Source: Caballeronia ptereochthonis (GTDB lineage Bacteria > Pseudomonadota > Gammaproteobacteria > Burkholderiales > Burkholderiaceae). From it: 64,000 nt of DNA. The stretch covers positions 174,493 through 238,492 of the forward strand of contig NZ_FCOB02000008.1 of assembly GCF_001545075.1 (NCBI RefSeq), read 5' to 3'. A program made the position numbers and the translations under genes. Every line of letters begins with the position of its first letter. Positions within the stretch are counted from its first letter, which is position 1. Below, in pieces: positions 42,274-51,844 of the stretch. The notes under the pieces were generated by a model that saw nothing but the letters and a program-made list of their open reading frames with translations, was not told the DNA's origin and did not search any database.

Positions 42274-43212
42274 TCATCTTGCGTGCGTCGCTCGGGCCGA
42301 GCCGGGCGCGACCATCGCTTGCGGCGGCGCGGGACGCACGGCGGCCTTGCGGCCCAGCACGACGGTCACGATGACGGCGGCCGCATAGAGCCACGTCGAT
42401 GCGCTCACATGCTCGCCGAAGAAGAGCGCGGAAAGCGCCATCGTGAAGAAGATCTGCAGCAATTGCACCTGCCCGACCCGCGCGATGCCGCCCATCGCGA
42501 GCCCGGCGTACCACGCGAAAAAGCCGATGAACTGGGAGAACAGCGTCACGTAGCCGAAGGCGAGCCAGGTCTTGAGCGCGAGCGGCTCGGGGTGCGCCGC
42601 GTGATGCGCCCACGCGAGCCAGCCGACCGGCAGCAGGAGAAACGGCGCGGAGAGCACGAGCGCCCAGCAGATCACCTGCCAGCCGCCCATCTGACGCGCG
42701 AGCCGCGCGCCTTCCGCGTAGCCGAGCGCGCCGATGCCGACCGCGACCAGCATCAGCAGATCGCCCGCCTGCAGGCCGCCGCCGCCCGCCTGCAGCGCGA
42801 ACGCGACGACGATCGCACTGCCCGCCACCGCGCTCGCCCAGAACGCCTTCGACGGCCGTTCGTGCGAGAGCCACGCGGCATAGACGGCGACGCACAGCGG
42901 CTGCAAACCGTTGACGACCGCGCCGTGCGACGCGGGCACGGTCTTCATGGCCCACGCCGAAAACACCGGAAACGCGATGATGACGCCCAGCGCCACGACC
43001 GCGAGGCTCTTGACCTGCGGCCACGTCGGCAGCTTCTCGCGCCGCCAGACGAGCAGGGCGGCGGCGGGAATCGCCGCGACGAGCGCGCGCCCGAGGCCGT
43101 TCAGGAGCGGATGCACCTCCGCGACGACGATGCGCGTCATCGGCAGCGTCAGGCTGAAAATGACGACGCCGATCAGGCCCAGCAACATGCCTTCGGTTTC
43201 GCGGGTCTTCAT
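42274..43212 (-). CDS. DMT-family (EamA) transporter
   Basis: 312 residues with about ten membrane helices in two EamA repeats. Conserved LLNGLGRALVAAIPAAALL and SHGAVVNGLQPLCVAVYAAWLSHERPS parts, then ARVGQVQLLQIFFTMALSALFFGEHVS in the second half. Probably exports amino acids or related metabolites. It sits between a VOC gene and an aminotransferase gene in the same direction. Confidence 0.9.
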   Translation of the reverse strand: MKTRETEGMLLGLIGVVIFSLTLPMTRIVVAEVHPLLNGLGRALVAAIPAAALLVWRREKLPTWPQVKSLAVVALGVIIAFPVFSAWAMKTVPASHGAVVNGLQPLCVAVYAAWLSHERPSKAFWASAVAGSAIVVAFALQAGGGGLQAGDLLMLVAVGIGALGYAEGARLARQMGGWQVICWALVLSAPFLLLPVGWLAWAHHAAHPEPLALKTWLAFGYVTLFSQFIGFFAWYAGLAMGGIARVGQVQLLQIFFTMALSALFFGEHVSASTWLYAAAVIVTVVLGRKAAVRPAPPQAMVAPGSARATHAR

Positions 43213-43248
43213 CGTGAGGCGGCTCCTTGTTTTCCGGCGCGCGGGGCG

Positions 43249-44064
43249 TCAGTCAGGGGTGTCGGGTGAATCGGGTTGCGTTGCTTCGGGTTCTTCCGGC
43301 GTTTCTGTCTTCTTCACGCGTCGGCGTTTCGCCGCCTGTTGCGCCTCTTCCTCGCGCGCCCGAGCCTGTTCCGCCGATTCGCCGAGCGTGAGCACGGTGC
43401 CGTCCGGCAGATCGAACTGCGCGACGAGCACCGGCGCGCCCGACGTCGCCTGCACGCGCATCAGATGCGACGCGCCGAGCCACGCGAGTTGCCCGGAAAT
43501 CGCCGCCGCGTCCGGATGGAATCCCGCCAGCGAACGCAGCGCGATGCCCGTCTCCGGCAGCGCGCCGCTCGGATGGCGCGGCGTGTCCCACTGGATCAGC
43601 GACGGCAGCACGCCCTCGCCGGCGCCTTGCCAAGCGGGGAACGCGCCGTCGTCGGGCACGGTCAGGCCCCACGTATTGCCGCCGCGCGACATCGCCGCAA
43701 CCGGCGGGATGCGCTCGGGATACTGCTCGCGCCAGCGGACGAGCGACTTCGGCCGTTCCACGCGCGCGACCCAGTGCACGAGCTGCGGGCCGTGCTCTTC
43801 GAGACGGCGCTGCATTGCCGGATCGTCGAGCGCGAAAAGGCGCGGCGGGGGCGAGTTGACGGACGCTGCTTCCGGGTCGATCGCGATCACTTCCAGATAC
43901 GCGCCGCCCCACAGGTTCAGGAGCCGGTTGTGCGTGCGCATCAGCGGATGCGCGCCGCCCGGCGCCGTCTCCACGCCGAATTTCCCGGCGACGAATTGCG
44001 CGCCTTCTTCCAGTGTTCGGGCGGCGATCACGAGGTGATCGAGTTTGAGTCGATGTTCGGTCAT
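43249..44064 (-). CDS. VOC/glyoxalase-like domain protein
   Basis: 271 residues from MTEHRLKLDHLVIAARTLEEGAQFVAGKFGV. It matches the single-chain glyoxalase-like family (PF13468 type) with LMRTHNRLLNLWGGAYLEVIAIDPEA. The C-terminal 35 residues are Glu/Pro/Asp-rich and look disordered, an added tail. A metal-binding His opens the fold (DHLV). Divergent from the MocR-type regulator at 44245. Confidence 0.85.
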   Translation of the reverse strand: MTEHRLKLDHLVIAARTLEEGAQFVAGKFGVETAPGGAHPLMRTHNRLLNLWGGAYLEVIAIDPEAASVNSPPPRLFALDDPAMQRRLEEHGPQLVHWVARVERPKSLVRWREQYPERIPPVAAMSRGGNTWGLTVPDDGAFPAWQGAGEGVLPSLIQWDTPRHPSGALPETGIALRSLAGFHPDAAAISGQLAWLGASHLMRVQATSGAPVLVAQFDLPDGTVLTLGESAEQARAREEEAQQAAKRRRVKKTETPEEPEATQPDSPDTPD

Positions 44065-44167
44065 GACTGGCGCGGCGCAACGATTAAGGGGCCGATAGCA
44101 TAACGCTTCCTGCCCGCGCGTCGAGCAGCCCGAAAGCAGAATGTAGCTGCTATCACCGTAACAGTAA

Positions 44168-44198
44168 CGGTACAATCAGCCCAATACTATTCGGTACA
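44168..44198. promoter_or_regulatory. Direct repeats, candidate MocR operator
   Basis: CGGTACA occurs twice (44168-44174 and 44192-44198), 24 bases apart and in the same direction, with TACAAT between. MocR regulators usually bind spaced direct repeats next to their own promoter. ACCGT at 44155-44159 forms an extra inverted match with the first repeat. Confidence 0.45.
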
Positions 44199-44244
44199 GT
44201 TCCCCGCAGCGCTGGAATGCGCTCGCCGAACATCGGAGGTCCGC

Positions 44245-45708
44245 ATGTCCGTACCGCTCGACCAGATTCCCGCCCCGCACGACGCCGCGCAACTCACGCT
44301 CGTCGATCAACTGGTGCAATGGGGCCGCCGCCGCATCGACGAGCGCGTGTTCCGTCCCGGCATGCGCATGCCCTCGATCCGCAAGCTCGCGCTCGACAAG
44401 GGCGTGTCGCGCTTCACGGTCGTCGAGGCGTACGAGCGGCTCGTCGCCCACGGCTATCTCGATTCGCGGCGCGGCTCCGGGTTCTACGTGCGCGAGCGCA
44501 TCGGGCCCGCGCTGGTCGCAAAGGGCGAGGCGCCCGCCGTGGCCGCGGAGCGCGAGCCGGTGCAGAACGCCATCGACGTGGTCTGGCTGCTGCGCAACAT
44601 GCTGCATACGTCCAGTCCGGAAAAAGGTCCGGGTCTCGGCTATCTGCCGGGCCGCTGGCTCGACGGCGAGCTCATCACGAACGCGCTGCGCTCGCTGTCG
44701 CGTCAGAGCGGCGCCCAGATGCTCGGCTTCGGCACGCCGCAAGGCTTTCTCCCGTTGCGCCAGCAGTTGCAGACGCGGCTGGAGGAGCTGGAGATCGGCG
44801 CATCGGCGGCGCGGCAGATCGTGCTCGTGTCGGGTATCACCCAGGCGATCGACCTGATCGCGCGCCTCTACGTGAAGCCGGGCGACGCGGTGATCGTCGG
44901 CGATCCCGCGTGGTTCCAGATGTTCGGCCGTTTCGCGTCGCAGGGCGCGCGGCTCGTCGGCATGCCGTACACGCCGGACGGCCCCGATCTGGACGCGCTG
45001 GAGACGCTCGTCGCGACCTGGCGTCCGAAGATGCTGATCATCAACTCCGTTTTGCAGAACCCGACCGGCACGTCGCTCACCGCCGCGCAGGCGTATCGCA
45101 TCCTGCAGCTCGCGCAGGAGTACGACTTCATCGTCGTCGAGGACGATGTCTACGGCGATCTCTGCCCGGCGGGCTTCCCCGCGACGCGGCTCGCATCGCT
45201 CGATCAGCTGAAGCGCGTGATCTTCCTCGGCAGCTTTTCGAAGACGCTCGCGGCAAATCTGCGCGTGGGCTATATCGCGGCGTCCGCCGACGTAGCGAAG
45301 GCGCTCGCCGACGAGAAGATGCTCGCCAGCATGACGAGCCCGGAGCTCAACGAGCGCGTCGTCTACAAGGTCCTGACCGAAGGTCATTACCGCCGGCACG
45401 TCGAGCGGCTGCGCGCGCGCCTCGACGGCGTGCGCGAGAAGACCGCCCGCATGCTCGAGAAGACCGGCCTCAGGCTGTTCGCGACGCCGTCGGCGGGCAT
45501 GTTCCTGTGGGCCGATGCGGGCGTCGATTCCGACGGTCTCGCGGCGGCCGGACACGAAGCGGGTTTTCTGCTGACGCCCGGCAGCCTGTTCTCGCCGCAT
45601 CAGTCGCCGACGACCTGGATGCGCTTCAACGTCGCCAATTGCGGCGATCCGGCCCTGCCCGAACTGCTGTCGAACTGCCTGGAAAGAGCTTCGCGGCGCA
45701 GCGCCTAG
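44245..45708 (+). CDS. MocR-type (GntR-aminotransferase) regulator
   Basis: 487 residues. GGAGGT precedes the ATG. An N-terminal GntR winged helix (about 20-85, RPGMRMPSIRKLALDKGVSRFTVVEAYERL) is fused to a fold-type-I aminotransferase domain with NPTGTS and PLP Lys333 in GSFSKTLAANLRVGY. Such proteins sense PLP or an amino-acid ligand and control vitamin B6, GABA or amino-acid genes. Probably controls the divergent VOC/EamA/aminotransferase genes. Confidence 0.9.
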   Translation: MSVPLDQIPAPHDAAQLTLVDQLVQWGRRRIDERVFRPGMRMPSIRKLALDKGVSRFTVVEAYERLVAHGYLDSRRGSGFYVRERIGPALVAKGEAPAVAAEREPVQNAIDVVWLLRNMLHTSSPEKGPGLGYLPGRWLDGELITNALRSLSRQSGAQMLGFGTPQGFLPLRQQLQTRLEELEIGASAARQIVLVSGITQAIDLIARLYVKPGDAVIVGDPAWFQMFGRFASQGARLVGMPYTPDGPDLDALETLVATWRPKMLIINSVLQNPTGTSLTAAQAYRILQLAQEYDFIVVEDDVYGDLCPAGFPATRLASLDQLKRVIFLGSFSKTLAANLRVGYIAASADVAKALADEKMLASMTSPELNERVVYKVLTEGHYRRHVERLRARLDGVREKTARMLEKTGLRLFATPSAGMFLWADAGVDSDGLAAAGHEAGFLLTPGSLFSPHQSPTTWMRFNVANCGDPALPELLSNCLERASRRSA

Positions 45709-46259
45709 CGTGCGCGTCCGGGCAGGTTGCGCCGCTCGGACGGCGCGCGAGTGAAGTCCGCGAGCACGGTCTCGAAGAGCGCGAGCGCCCCCGGCATGTG
45801 CCGGTAGCGATGCTCGCAGAGGCGGTTTTGCCCGTCGCAGAACCGGAGCGCGAAATAGTCCGCCAGCAGGTTGCCCTGCGCTTCCATGTTGTAGTCCGAG
45901 AGGCGCTTGTCCTCGGCGAGCGTGTAGGCATACGGCAGGCCGACGCGGATTGCACCGCGCAGCCTGACCGGGTAGCCGAGCTGGAATTGCCAGACGTGCG
46001 TCATCTCGTGAATGAACCACATGCGCCCGGCGAGGTCGCAGACGGAGAAGTCGTCCTGAAAACAGCCGCGCGGAAAATACAGGTTGCCGTTCGGCGCCAT
46101 CGCCGTGCGCGACGGCTGCAGGCCGAACGGGAGATATCCGCAGGCGTAGACCGAGACCTTCGAATAGTCGATCGCGTCCCCGAACACGAGCCGGGCCATC
46201 GCGGTTTCGCCACGCGTGAGGGGCCGGGCATGACGGTCGCGTCTGGACAGGAAGGGCAT
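45705..46259 (-). CDS. Vgr-related small HExxH protein
   Basis: 184 residues. LTRGETAMARLVFGDAIDYSKV, then MAPNGNLYFP and WFIHEMTHVWQFQLG with HEMTH at 84-88 match a small group annotated as Vgr-related. HExxH suggests a zinc site, but peptidase activity is unproven. No type VI secretion genes are near. Its 3' end overlaps the MocR gene's by four bases. Confidence 0.75.
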   Translation of the reverse strand: MPFLSRRDRHARPLTRGETAMARLVFGDAIDYSKVSVYACGYLPFGLQPSRTAMAPNGNLYFPRGCFQDDFSVCDLAGRMWFIHEMTHVWQFQLGYPVRLRGAIRVGLPYAYTLAEDKRLSDYNMEAQGNLLADYFALRFCDGQNRLCEHRYRHMPGALALFETVLADFTRAPSERRNLPGRAR

Positions 46260-46321
46260 CGTCGATCCGGAGCTGGTTTGTCGTTCGGGAGACGCATGTT
46301 AGCCGAGCGCGGCCGCCGGCT

Positions 46322-46349
46322 CTTGAAAAACGCCTGGCGGCCCTTATAT
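46322..46349 (+). promoter_or_regulatory. Heat-shock (sigma-32-like) promoter of htpG
   Basis: CTTGAA (46322-46327), 13 bases, then CCCTTATAT (46341-46349) resembles the CTTGAA-N13-15-CCCATNT sigma-32 pattern. It lies about 78 bases before the htpG start. Confidence 0.6.
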
Positions 46350-46426
46350 CCGGCGAATCGGCCGCACGGGCGATGCGCGCGGCGGACTGAATCGCACCAA
46401 CGAAATCAACACAAGAGGACCCGACC

Positions 46427-48331
46427 ATGGCGCAAGAAACCATGAGCTTTCAGGCAGAAGTGAAGCAGCTTCTGCACCTGATGATCCATTCGCTCTACAG
46501 CAACAAGGAAATTTTTCTTCGCGAGCTGATTTCCAATGCATCGGATGCCGCCGACAAGCTGCGCTTCGAGGCCATCGAGAACAGCGCACTTTACGAGAAC
46601 GATCCGGATCTGCGCATCCGCGTGTCGTTCGACAAGGCGGCGCGCACCGTCACCATCGACGACAACGGCATCGGCATGAGCCGCGACGAGACCATTTCGC
46701 ATCTCGGCACCATCGCGCGTTCGGGCACCAAGGAATTCTTCTCGAAGCTCTCCGGTGACCAGCAGAAGGACGCCGCGCTCATCGGGCAGTTCGGCGTCGG
46801 GTTCTATTCGGGCTTCATCGTCGCGGACAAGATCACCGTCGAAACGCGCCGCGCCGGCTTGCCGGCGAGCCAGGGCGTGCGCTGGACGAGCGCGGGCGAG
46901 GGCGATTTCGAAGTCGAGGACATCGAGCGCGCGCAACGCGGCACGACCATCACGCTGCATCTGCGTCCGGACGAGGACGAACTGCTCTCCACGTACAAGC
47001 TCAAGTCGATCATCCAGAAGTATTCGGATCACGTCGCGCTGCCCATCCTGATGAAGAAGGAAGAGTGGGACGCCGAGAAGAGCGAAATGGTCACGAAGGA
47101 CGAGGACGAGACCGTCAACCAGGCGAGCGCGCTGTGGACGCGTCCGAAGAGCGACATCAGCGACGAGCAGTACAAGCAGTTCTATCAGCACATTTCGCAC
47201 GATCACGACGATCCGCTCGCGTGGACGCACAATCGCGTCGAGGGCCGCAGCGAGTACACGCAACTGCTGTACGTGCCGAAGCATGCGCCGTTCGACCTGT
47301 GGAACCGCGAGCATCGCGGCGGCCTCAAGCTGTATGTGAAGCGCGTGTTCATCATGGACGACGCCGAGCAGTTGCTGCCCGCGTATCTGCGCTTCGTGAA
47401 GGGCGTGGTCGATTCCGCCGATCTGCCGCTCAACGTGTCGCGCGAAATCCTGCAGGAAAGCCGCGACGTGAAGGCGATCCGCGAAGGCGTGACCAAGCGC
47501 GTGCTGTCGATGCTCGAGGATATCGCGACGTCCTCGGCCGAAGCCACGGATGACGCCGACAAGCAGAAGTACGCAACCTTCTGGAATGAGTTCGGCCAGG
47601 TGCTGAAGGAAGGCATCGGCGAGGACTTCAGCAATCGCGAACGCATCGCGAAGCTCGTGCGTTTCGCATCGACGCGCAACGACAGCGACGAGCAGAACGT
47701 GTCGCTCGCGGATTACGTCGCGCGCATGAAGCCCGAGCAGACGAAGATCTACTACGTCACCGCCGACAGCTGGCAGGCCGCGAAGAACAGCCCGCATCTG
47801 GAAGTGTTCCGCAAGAAGGGCGTCGAGGTGCTGCTGCTGACGGATCGCGTCGACGAGTGGATGCTGTCGTTCCTGAACGAGTTCGATGGCAAGCCGCTGC
47901 AGAGCGTGGCGCGCGGCGACCTCGATCTCGGCGCGCTCAATGACGAGGAAAAGCAGCAGCAGGAGAAGGTCGGCGAAGAGATGAAGCCGCTTGTCGAGAA
48001 GATGAAGGAAGCGCTCGAAGGCAAGGCGAAGGACGTGCGCCTGACCTTCCGATTGACGGATTCGCCGAGCTGTCTCGTCGCCGATGAGGGCGACATGAGC
48101 GGCTATCTGCAACGCATGCTGAAGGCGGCGGGCCAGAAGGCGCCGGAGATGCAGCCGATTCTGGAAGTCAATCCGGAGCATCCGCTGGTGAAGGCGCTGA
48201 ATGCCGACAATGCCAATTTCGCGGACTGGTGCCATCTGCTCTTCGATCAGGCCATGCTGGCCGAGGGCGGGGCACTGGACGATCCGGCGAGCTTCGTCAA
48301 GCGGACGAACGCGCTGTTGCTGGCGCGCTAA
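46427..48331 (+). CDS. htpG: Hsp90-family chaperone
   Basis: 634 residues. GHKL ATPase domain with [52 protein letters not shown] and [17 protein letters not shown]; middle domain with [44 protein letters not shown]. The C-terminal dimer domain lacks MEEVD, as in bacteria. AGAGGA precedes the ATG. It folds client proteins in the cytoplasm and is normally heat-inducible. Confidence 0.97.
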   Translation: MAQETMSFQAEVKQLLHLMIHSLYSNKEIFLRELISNASDAADKLRFEAIENSALYENDPDLRIRVSFDKAARTVTIDDNGIGMSRDETISHLGTIARSGTKEFFSKLSGDQQKDAALIGQFGVGFYSGFIVADKITVETRRAGLPASQGVRWTSAGEGDFEVEDIERAQRGTTITLHLRPDEDELLSTYKLKSIIQKYSDHVALPILMKKEEWDAEKSEMVTKDEDETVNQASALWTRPKSDISDEQYKQFYQHISHDHDDPLAWTHNRVEGRSEYTQLLYVPKHAPFDLWNREHRGGLKLYVKRVFIMDDAEQLLPAYLRFVKGVVDSADLPLNVSREILQESRDVKAIREGVTKRVLSMLEDIATSSAEATDDADKQKYATFWNEFGQVLKEGIGEDFSNRERIAKLVRFASTRNDSDEQNVSLADYVARMKPEQTKIYYVTADSWQAAKNSPHLEVFRKKGVEVLLLTDRVDEWMLSFLNEFDGKPLQSVARGDLDLGALNDEEKQQQEKVGEEMKPLVEKMKEALEGKAKDVRLTFRLTDSPSCLVADEGDMSGYLQRMLKAAGQKAPEMQPILEVNPEHPLVKALNADNANFADWCHLLFDQAMLAEGGALDDPASFVKRTNALLLAR

Positions 48332-48357
48332 GCTTCCGCTCGAGGTTTTCTGACGCA

Positions 48358-48391
48358 CGCGCTGCCGGGGTTCACCCGGCAGCGCGTTTTT
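48358..48391 (+). terminator. Rho-independent terminator after htpG
   Basis: CGCGCTGCCGGG (48358-48369) and CCCGGCAGCGCG (48375-48386) form a 12-bp stem, followed by five T. The tail overlaps the stop codon of the convergent gene. Confidence 0.92.
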
Positions 48392-48647
48392 ATTTGACCT
48401 TCCGCTCCTTGTTGGCCTGCGCAAGGACCGATGCGGCGAGCGTCTTGGTTTCCTTCGAGTACTTAGGACTGTGCAGCACTTCGCTCGCCTTGTGCTCCAT
48501 TTCGGCGCTGGTCTGCTTGCTGGTATGTGACTGCGATAGCGCGGAGGCCGCGAGACTCTTGGCGATTCCGGACGCTTTGGGATCGTGCAGCGTTTCCGCC
48601 GCCAGATGCGCAACCTTTTTTGATGTCTGTTTCTTGTTTTCCGACAT
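48390..48647 (-). CDS. Small protein with two tandem helical repeats
   Basis: 85 residues from MSENKKQTSKK; GAGAGGC precedes. Two 29-residue units (11-39 and 49-77) are related: each has E-x-L-H-x-P-K in the first half and LAAS-x-L-x-Q in the second. It is Lys/Ala-rich with no Cys, likely helical and soluble. This looks like a small stress-type protein made by internal duplication; no named family recognised. Confidence 0.75.
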   Translation of the reverse strand: MSENKKQTSKKVAHLAAETLHDPKASGIAKSLAASALSQSHTSKQTSAEMEHKASEVLHSPKYSKETKTLAASVLAQANKERKVK

Positions 48648-48779
48648 TCGATAGCCTCTCAGTGATTTGCCAGTGTTCTCGCCTGGCACGCGCGCGGCCG
48701 AGAGCAACAAGCATGGCCGACACGACAGTCTGTGCCGATCAAGACGCCGGTTCCATACGAATGATCCTAACCGCCGACA

Positions 48780-50675
48780 TCAAAGTGCCCTGAGCGCACG
48801 ACACAACGAGTCGACGACCGGCGACCAGTCGCCTGCTGTGTGCTGCCTGAAGAGGCGCGCGGTCGGATACCAGGGATTGTCGGAGCGCCCGGTCATCCAG
48901 CGCCAGTCGGCTTGCGCCGGCAACATGACCCATACCGGCTTGCCGAGCGCGCCCGCGAGATGGCACACGGATGTATCGACCGTGACGACCAGATCCAGCG
49001 ATTCGATCGCGGCCGCGGTCGCGTCGAAGCTGTCCAGTTGCGCGTCGAGGCGGTTGATCGGCCAACGGCCGGCGCAATTGTCCAGTTGCGCCATGGCCGC
49101 GCCTTTCTGGAGCGAGAACCACGCGATGCCGGGAATGTCCGCAAGCGGGAGAAGGGCGTCGAGGGGAATCGATCTGAAGCGGTCGAGGTGATGAGCGGGA
49201 TTGCCGGCCCACACGAGGCCGACCCTACGACGATCTCCCGCTGCCTCGCCGAGCCGGTCGCGCCATTCTCCGGCGAGGCTCGCATCGGCCGATAGATAAG
49301 GCGCGGTTGCGGGAATCGCGTCATCCTTCAGGCGATGAGGCACGCTCATCACGGGGCAGTAGTAATCGTATCCGTTCCGCGGTGTCTCGGTGATCGCGCG
49401 GTCGATGCCATCGGCGCGTGCGAGAAGCGGCGCGAGCGCTTCGCTTGCCCATACGTCGACGGTCGCGCCCATCGCGCGCAGCACGCTTGCATATCGAATG
49501 AACTGAAACTGGTCGCCCGCGCCTTGTTCGCGGGTCAGGACAATTCGCTTGCCGGAGAGCGGCTCGCCCTGCCATTCCGGTATGTCGAGCGAAGGATAGC
49601 CGCCAGCTTCGCCGCCCGACTTGCGAAATTCGTACATCGCCCAGCCAGCGCGGTAGTTGCCGCGCCGCAGTTCCGACATGCCCAGGAGCTTGTTCGCATC
49701 GGCGACGTCCGGCTTGAGTCGTATGGCGCGGCGCAGATGTTCGTCCGCTTCGTCGTAACGGCCGAGGCAGGTCAGCATGAAACCGAGGTTGTTGTGCACG
49801 GCGTAGCTATTCGGCGCGAGTTCGAGCGCGCGTCGATAGAAGGGCAGCGCATCTTCGAACCGCAGTTGCGATCCGATCGTGACGGCGAGCCCGAACACTG
49901 CGCGAAGATTGTCCGGCTCCCGCTTGACTGCCTCCCGGAAGATTGCTTCTGCGTCGGTGTGACGCTTGATCGCGTTCAGCATTTGACCCTGGCCGAGCAA
50001 CGCGCGCATATCGTTCGGCGCGATACGTTGCGCCCGCTGAAACGCTGAAAGCGCCTCTTGCGGCTGGCCCAGTGCCTCCAGCAATTCGGCGCTCGCGATT
50101 GCGGCTTCGAGTAGCTGCGGATTCAGTTCAAGCGCGCGCGCAAAATGCGGCATCGCGTCTTCGCCTCGGCCTGCCTCGCGGATTGCGTTGCCGAGATTGC
50201 AATGCAGCCGCGGATTATCCGGCGCGCATCGAACCGCTTTGCGGAACCAGTGTGTTGCGCCTTCATAGTCGCGCAGCATGAGCGCGGCGATGGCGCGATC
50301 GTTCAGGCAGTCCGGGTTGTCCGGCGCGAGCGCGAGCGCGGCTTCGAAACGTTCGATGGCGCGCTTCGGGTTCTTCTGCTGAACGTGCAGGCGTCCTAGT
50401 GAATGGAGCAGCTGGGCGTCGGGTGGAAGCCCGCCAAGGGTGGCGAGGTAGGCGAGTTCGCTCGGATCGAACTCCTGGTGGGGCGCAGGCGCGGATTCGG
50501 CGGAGGGAATGAAGAGCGTTTCTGCAGTCACGACGGCGAAGGAGGAAGTGTGCGTGGCTGCGGAGGCATCAGGACGGATGGTCGGATACGCGGAGCCACT
50601 TTTTAGGGGTTCGTTCAGAATAGGAAGAGGAGTCTGATCGGTCCATGCGACCTTTCCTATTTGGGCATGCGGCAT
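48780..50675 (-). CDS. TPR protein with a C-terminal glycosyltransferase-like domain
   Basis: 631 residues from [11 protein letters not shown]. An Ala/Ser/Pro linker (1-70) precedes about eight TPR units (about 75-345: [45 protein letters not shown] and so on). The C-terminal part (about 370-625) with [30 protein letters not shown] and [24 protein letters not shown] resembles GT9/heptosyltransferase-like domains. A role in protein or surface glycosylation is inferred. Divergent from ubiC. Confidence 0.85.
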   Translation of the reverse strand: MPHAQIGKVAWTDQTPLPILNEPLKSGSAYPTIRPDASAATHTSSFAVVTAETLFIPSAESAPAPHQEFDPSELAYLATLGGLPPDAQLLHSLGRLHVQQKNPKRAIERFEAALALAPDNPDCLNDRAIAALMLRDYEGATHWFRKAVRCAPDNPRLHCNLGNAIREAGRGEDAMPHFARALELNPQLLEAAIASAELLEALGQPQEALSAFQRAQRIAPNDMRALLGQGQMLNAIKRHTDAEAIFREAVKREPDNLRAVFGLAVTIGSQLRFEDALPFYRRALELAPNSYAVHNNLGFMLTCLGRYDEADEHLRRAIRLKPDVADANKLLGMSELRRGNYRAGWAMYEFRKSGGEAGGYPSLDIPEWQGEPLSGKRIVLTREQGAGDQFQFIRYASVLRAMGATVDVWASEALAPLLARADGIDRAITETPRNGYDYYCPVMSVPHRLKDDAIPATAPYLSADASLAGEWRDRLGEAAGDRRRVGLVWAGNPAHHLDRFRSIPLDALLPLADIPGIAWFSLQKGAAMAQLDNCAGRWPINRLDAQLDSFDATAAAIESLDLVVTVDTSVCHLAGALGKPVWVMLPAQADWRWMTGRSDNPWYPTARLFRQHTAGDWSPVVDSLCRALRAL

Positions 50676-50699
50676 CGACACGCCTTTATAATCGGCGCC

Positions 50700-51341
50700 A
50701 TGCCGACGCCCAACGATCCGACCGACGCCCACTGGCGCGTCATCCCGCTTCCATCGCTTCCCGACGCTCAAAAAGACTGGCTCACGCGAGGCGGCTCGCT
50801 GACCGCGCACTTGCGCACGCTCGGCGCGGTGACGGTCGATGTCACGCGCGAGGCCGTCGACGTCTCCTGGCAAGACGAGGCGCGCGCGCTCGGTGTCACG
50901 CCGCGCGCGCCCGTGTGGGTGCGCGAAGTCGCGCTGAAAGTGGATGGCGTGCCGTTCGTCGTCGCGCACAGCATCGTCGCGCTCGAGTACAGCACGGGCG
51001 TCTGGCAGTCGATGCGGCGTCTGCGCACGCGTCCGCTGGCGGAGCTGCTTTATAGCGACAGCAGCGTATCGCGTTCGGCGCTCGCGAGCCGCAGGCTCAC
51101 GGCGCGGCATCCGCTTTATCGGCTCGCGGCGGAACAGGCGAAGGACACTGGGCATGCGCTCGTCGCGCGCCGCTCGGTGTTCGAGCGGCACGGCGCGCCG
51201 CTCATGGTCACGGAATGCATGCTCGATGCGTTGTGGGACAAGCTTGCCGCGATGCACGGTCCGCGTCGGCGCGAACATGCGCGCTCATACGCGCACTTGA
51301 GCTCGCACGCGAAGCGCGTCGCGCGCGGCGAAGCCAAATGA
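50700..51341 (+). CDS. ubiC: Chorismate lyase
   Basis: 213 residues. [26 protein letters not shown], the [22 protein letters not shown] block with the substrate-binding Arg, and [22 protein letters not shown] with conserved Glu match UbiC. It splits chorismate into 4-hydroxybenzoate and pyruvate, the first step of ubiquinone synthesis. Longer than E. coli (165) because of an Arg/His-rich C-terminal tail. ubiA is not adjacent. The next gene overlaps by four bases. Confidence 0.9.
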   Translation: MPTPNDPTDAHWRVIPLPSLPDAQKDWLTRGGSLTAHLRTLGAVTVDVTREAVDVSWQDEARALGVTPRAPVWVREVALKVDGVPFVVAHSIVALEYSTGVWQSMRRLRTRPLAELLYSDSSVSRSALASRRLTARHPLYRLAAEQAKDTGHALVARRSVFERHGAPLMVTECMLDALWDKLAAMHGPRRREHARSYAHLSSHAKRVARGEAK

Positions 51342-51844
51342 AGCTCGCCGGACTCGCGCCGGTTGGCAACGAGGCGGCGCACACGCTCATCCTCGGCAGC
51401 TTTCCGGGCGTCGCATCGCTCGCGGCGACGCAGTACTATGCGCATCCGCGCAATCAGTTCTGGCGGCTGGTCGGCGCGGCCGTCGGCGAACCCTTGCACG
51501 AGCTCGCCTACGACGATCGCCTCGCGCGGCTGGTCGCCCACGGCATCGGCCTGTGGGACGTGCTCGCCGCATGCGAGCGCAAGGGCAGCCTCGACAGCGC
51601 GATCCGCAACGCTTCGCCCAACGATTTCGCCGCGTTCCGCTCGCGCTTTCCGAGGCTGCGCAGGGTGTGCTTCAACGGCAAGACGTCCGGTCGATTCGCG
51701 CCGGTCATCGGCGCCGCGGGCTACGCGACGCTCTTGCTGCCGTCCTCGAGCGCGGCGAATGCTATTCTCTCGTTCGATCAAAAATTGCGCTTCTGGCGCG
51801 ACATCCTCACACATGACGACTCTGATCAAGCGCGCGTCCGCTGA
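51338..51844 (+). CDS. DNA glycosylase of the uracil-DNA glycosylase superfamily (hypoxanthine type)
   Basis: 168 residues from an ATG that overlaps the ubiC stop as ATGA. Motif 1 is [30 protein letters not shown], where GSFPG and the Asn in HPRNQFW mark family 6 (hypoxanthine) glycosylases. It removes deaminated bases from DNA. The C-terminal [11 protein letters not shown] resembles motif 2. It is translationally coupled to ubiC and overlaps the next gene by 32 bases. Confidence 0.88.
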   Translation: MKLAGLAPVGNEAAHTLILGSFPGVASLAATQYYAHPRNQFWRLVGAAVGEPLHELAYDDRLARLVAHGIGLWDVLAACERKGSLDSAIRNASPNDFAAFRSRFPRLRRVCFNGKTSGRFAPVIGAAGYATLLLPSSSAANAILSFDQKLRFWRDILTHDDSDQARVR

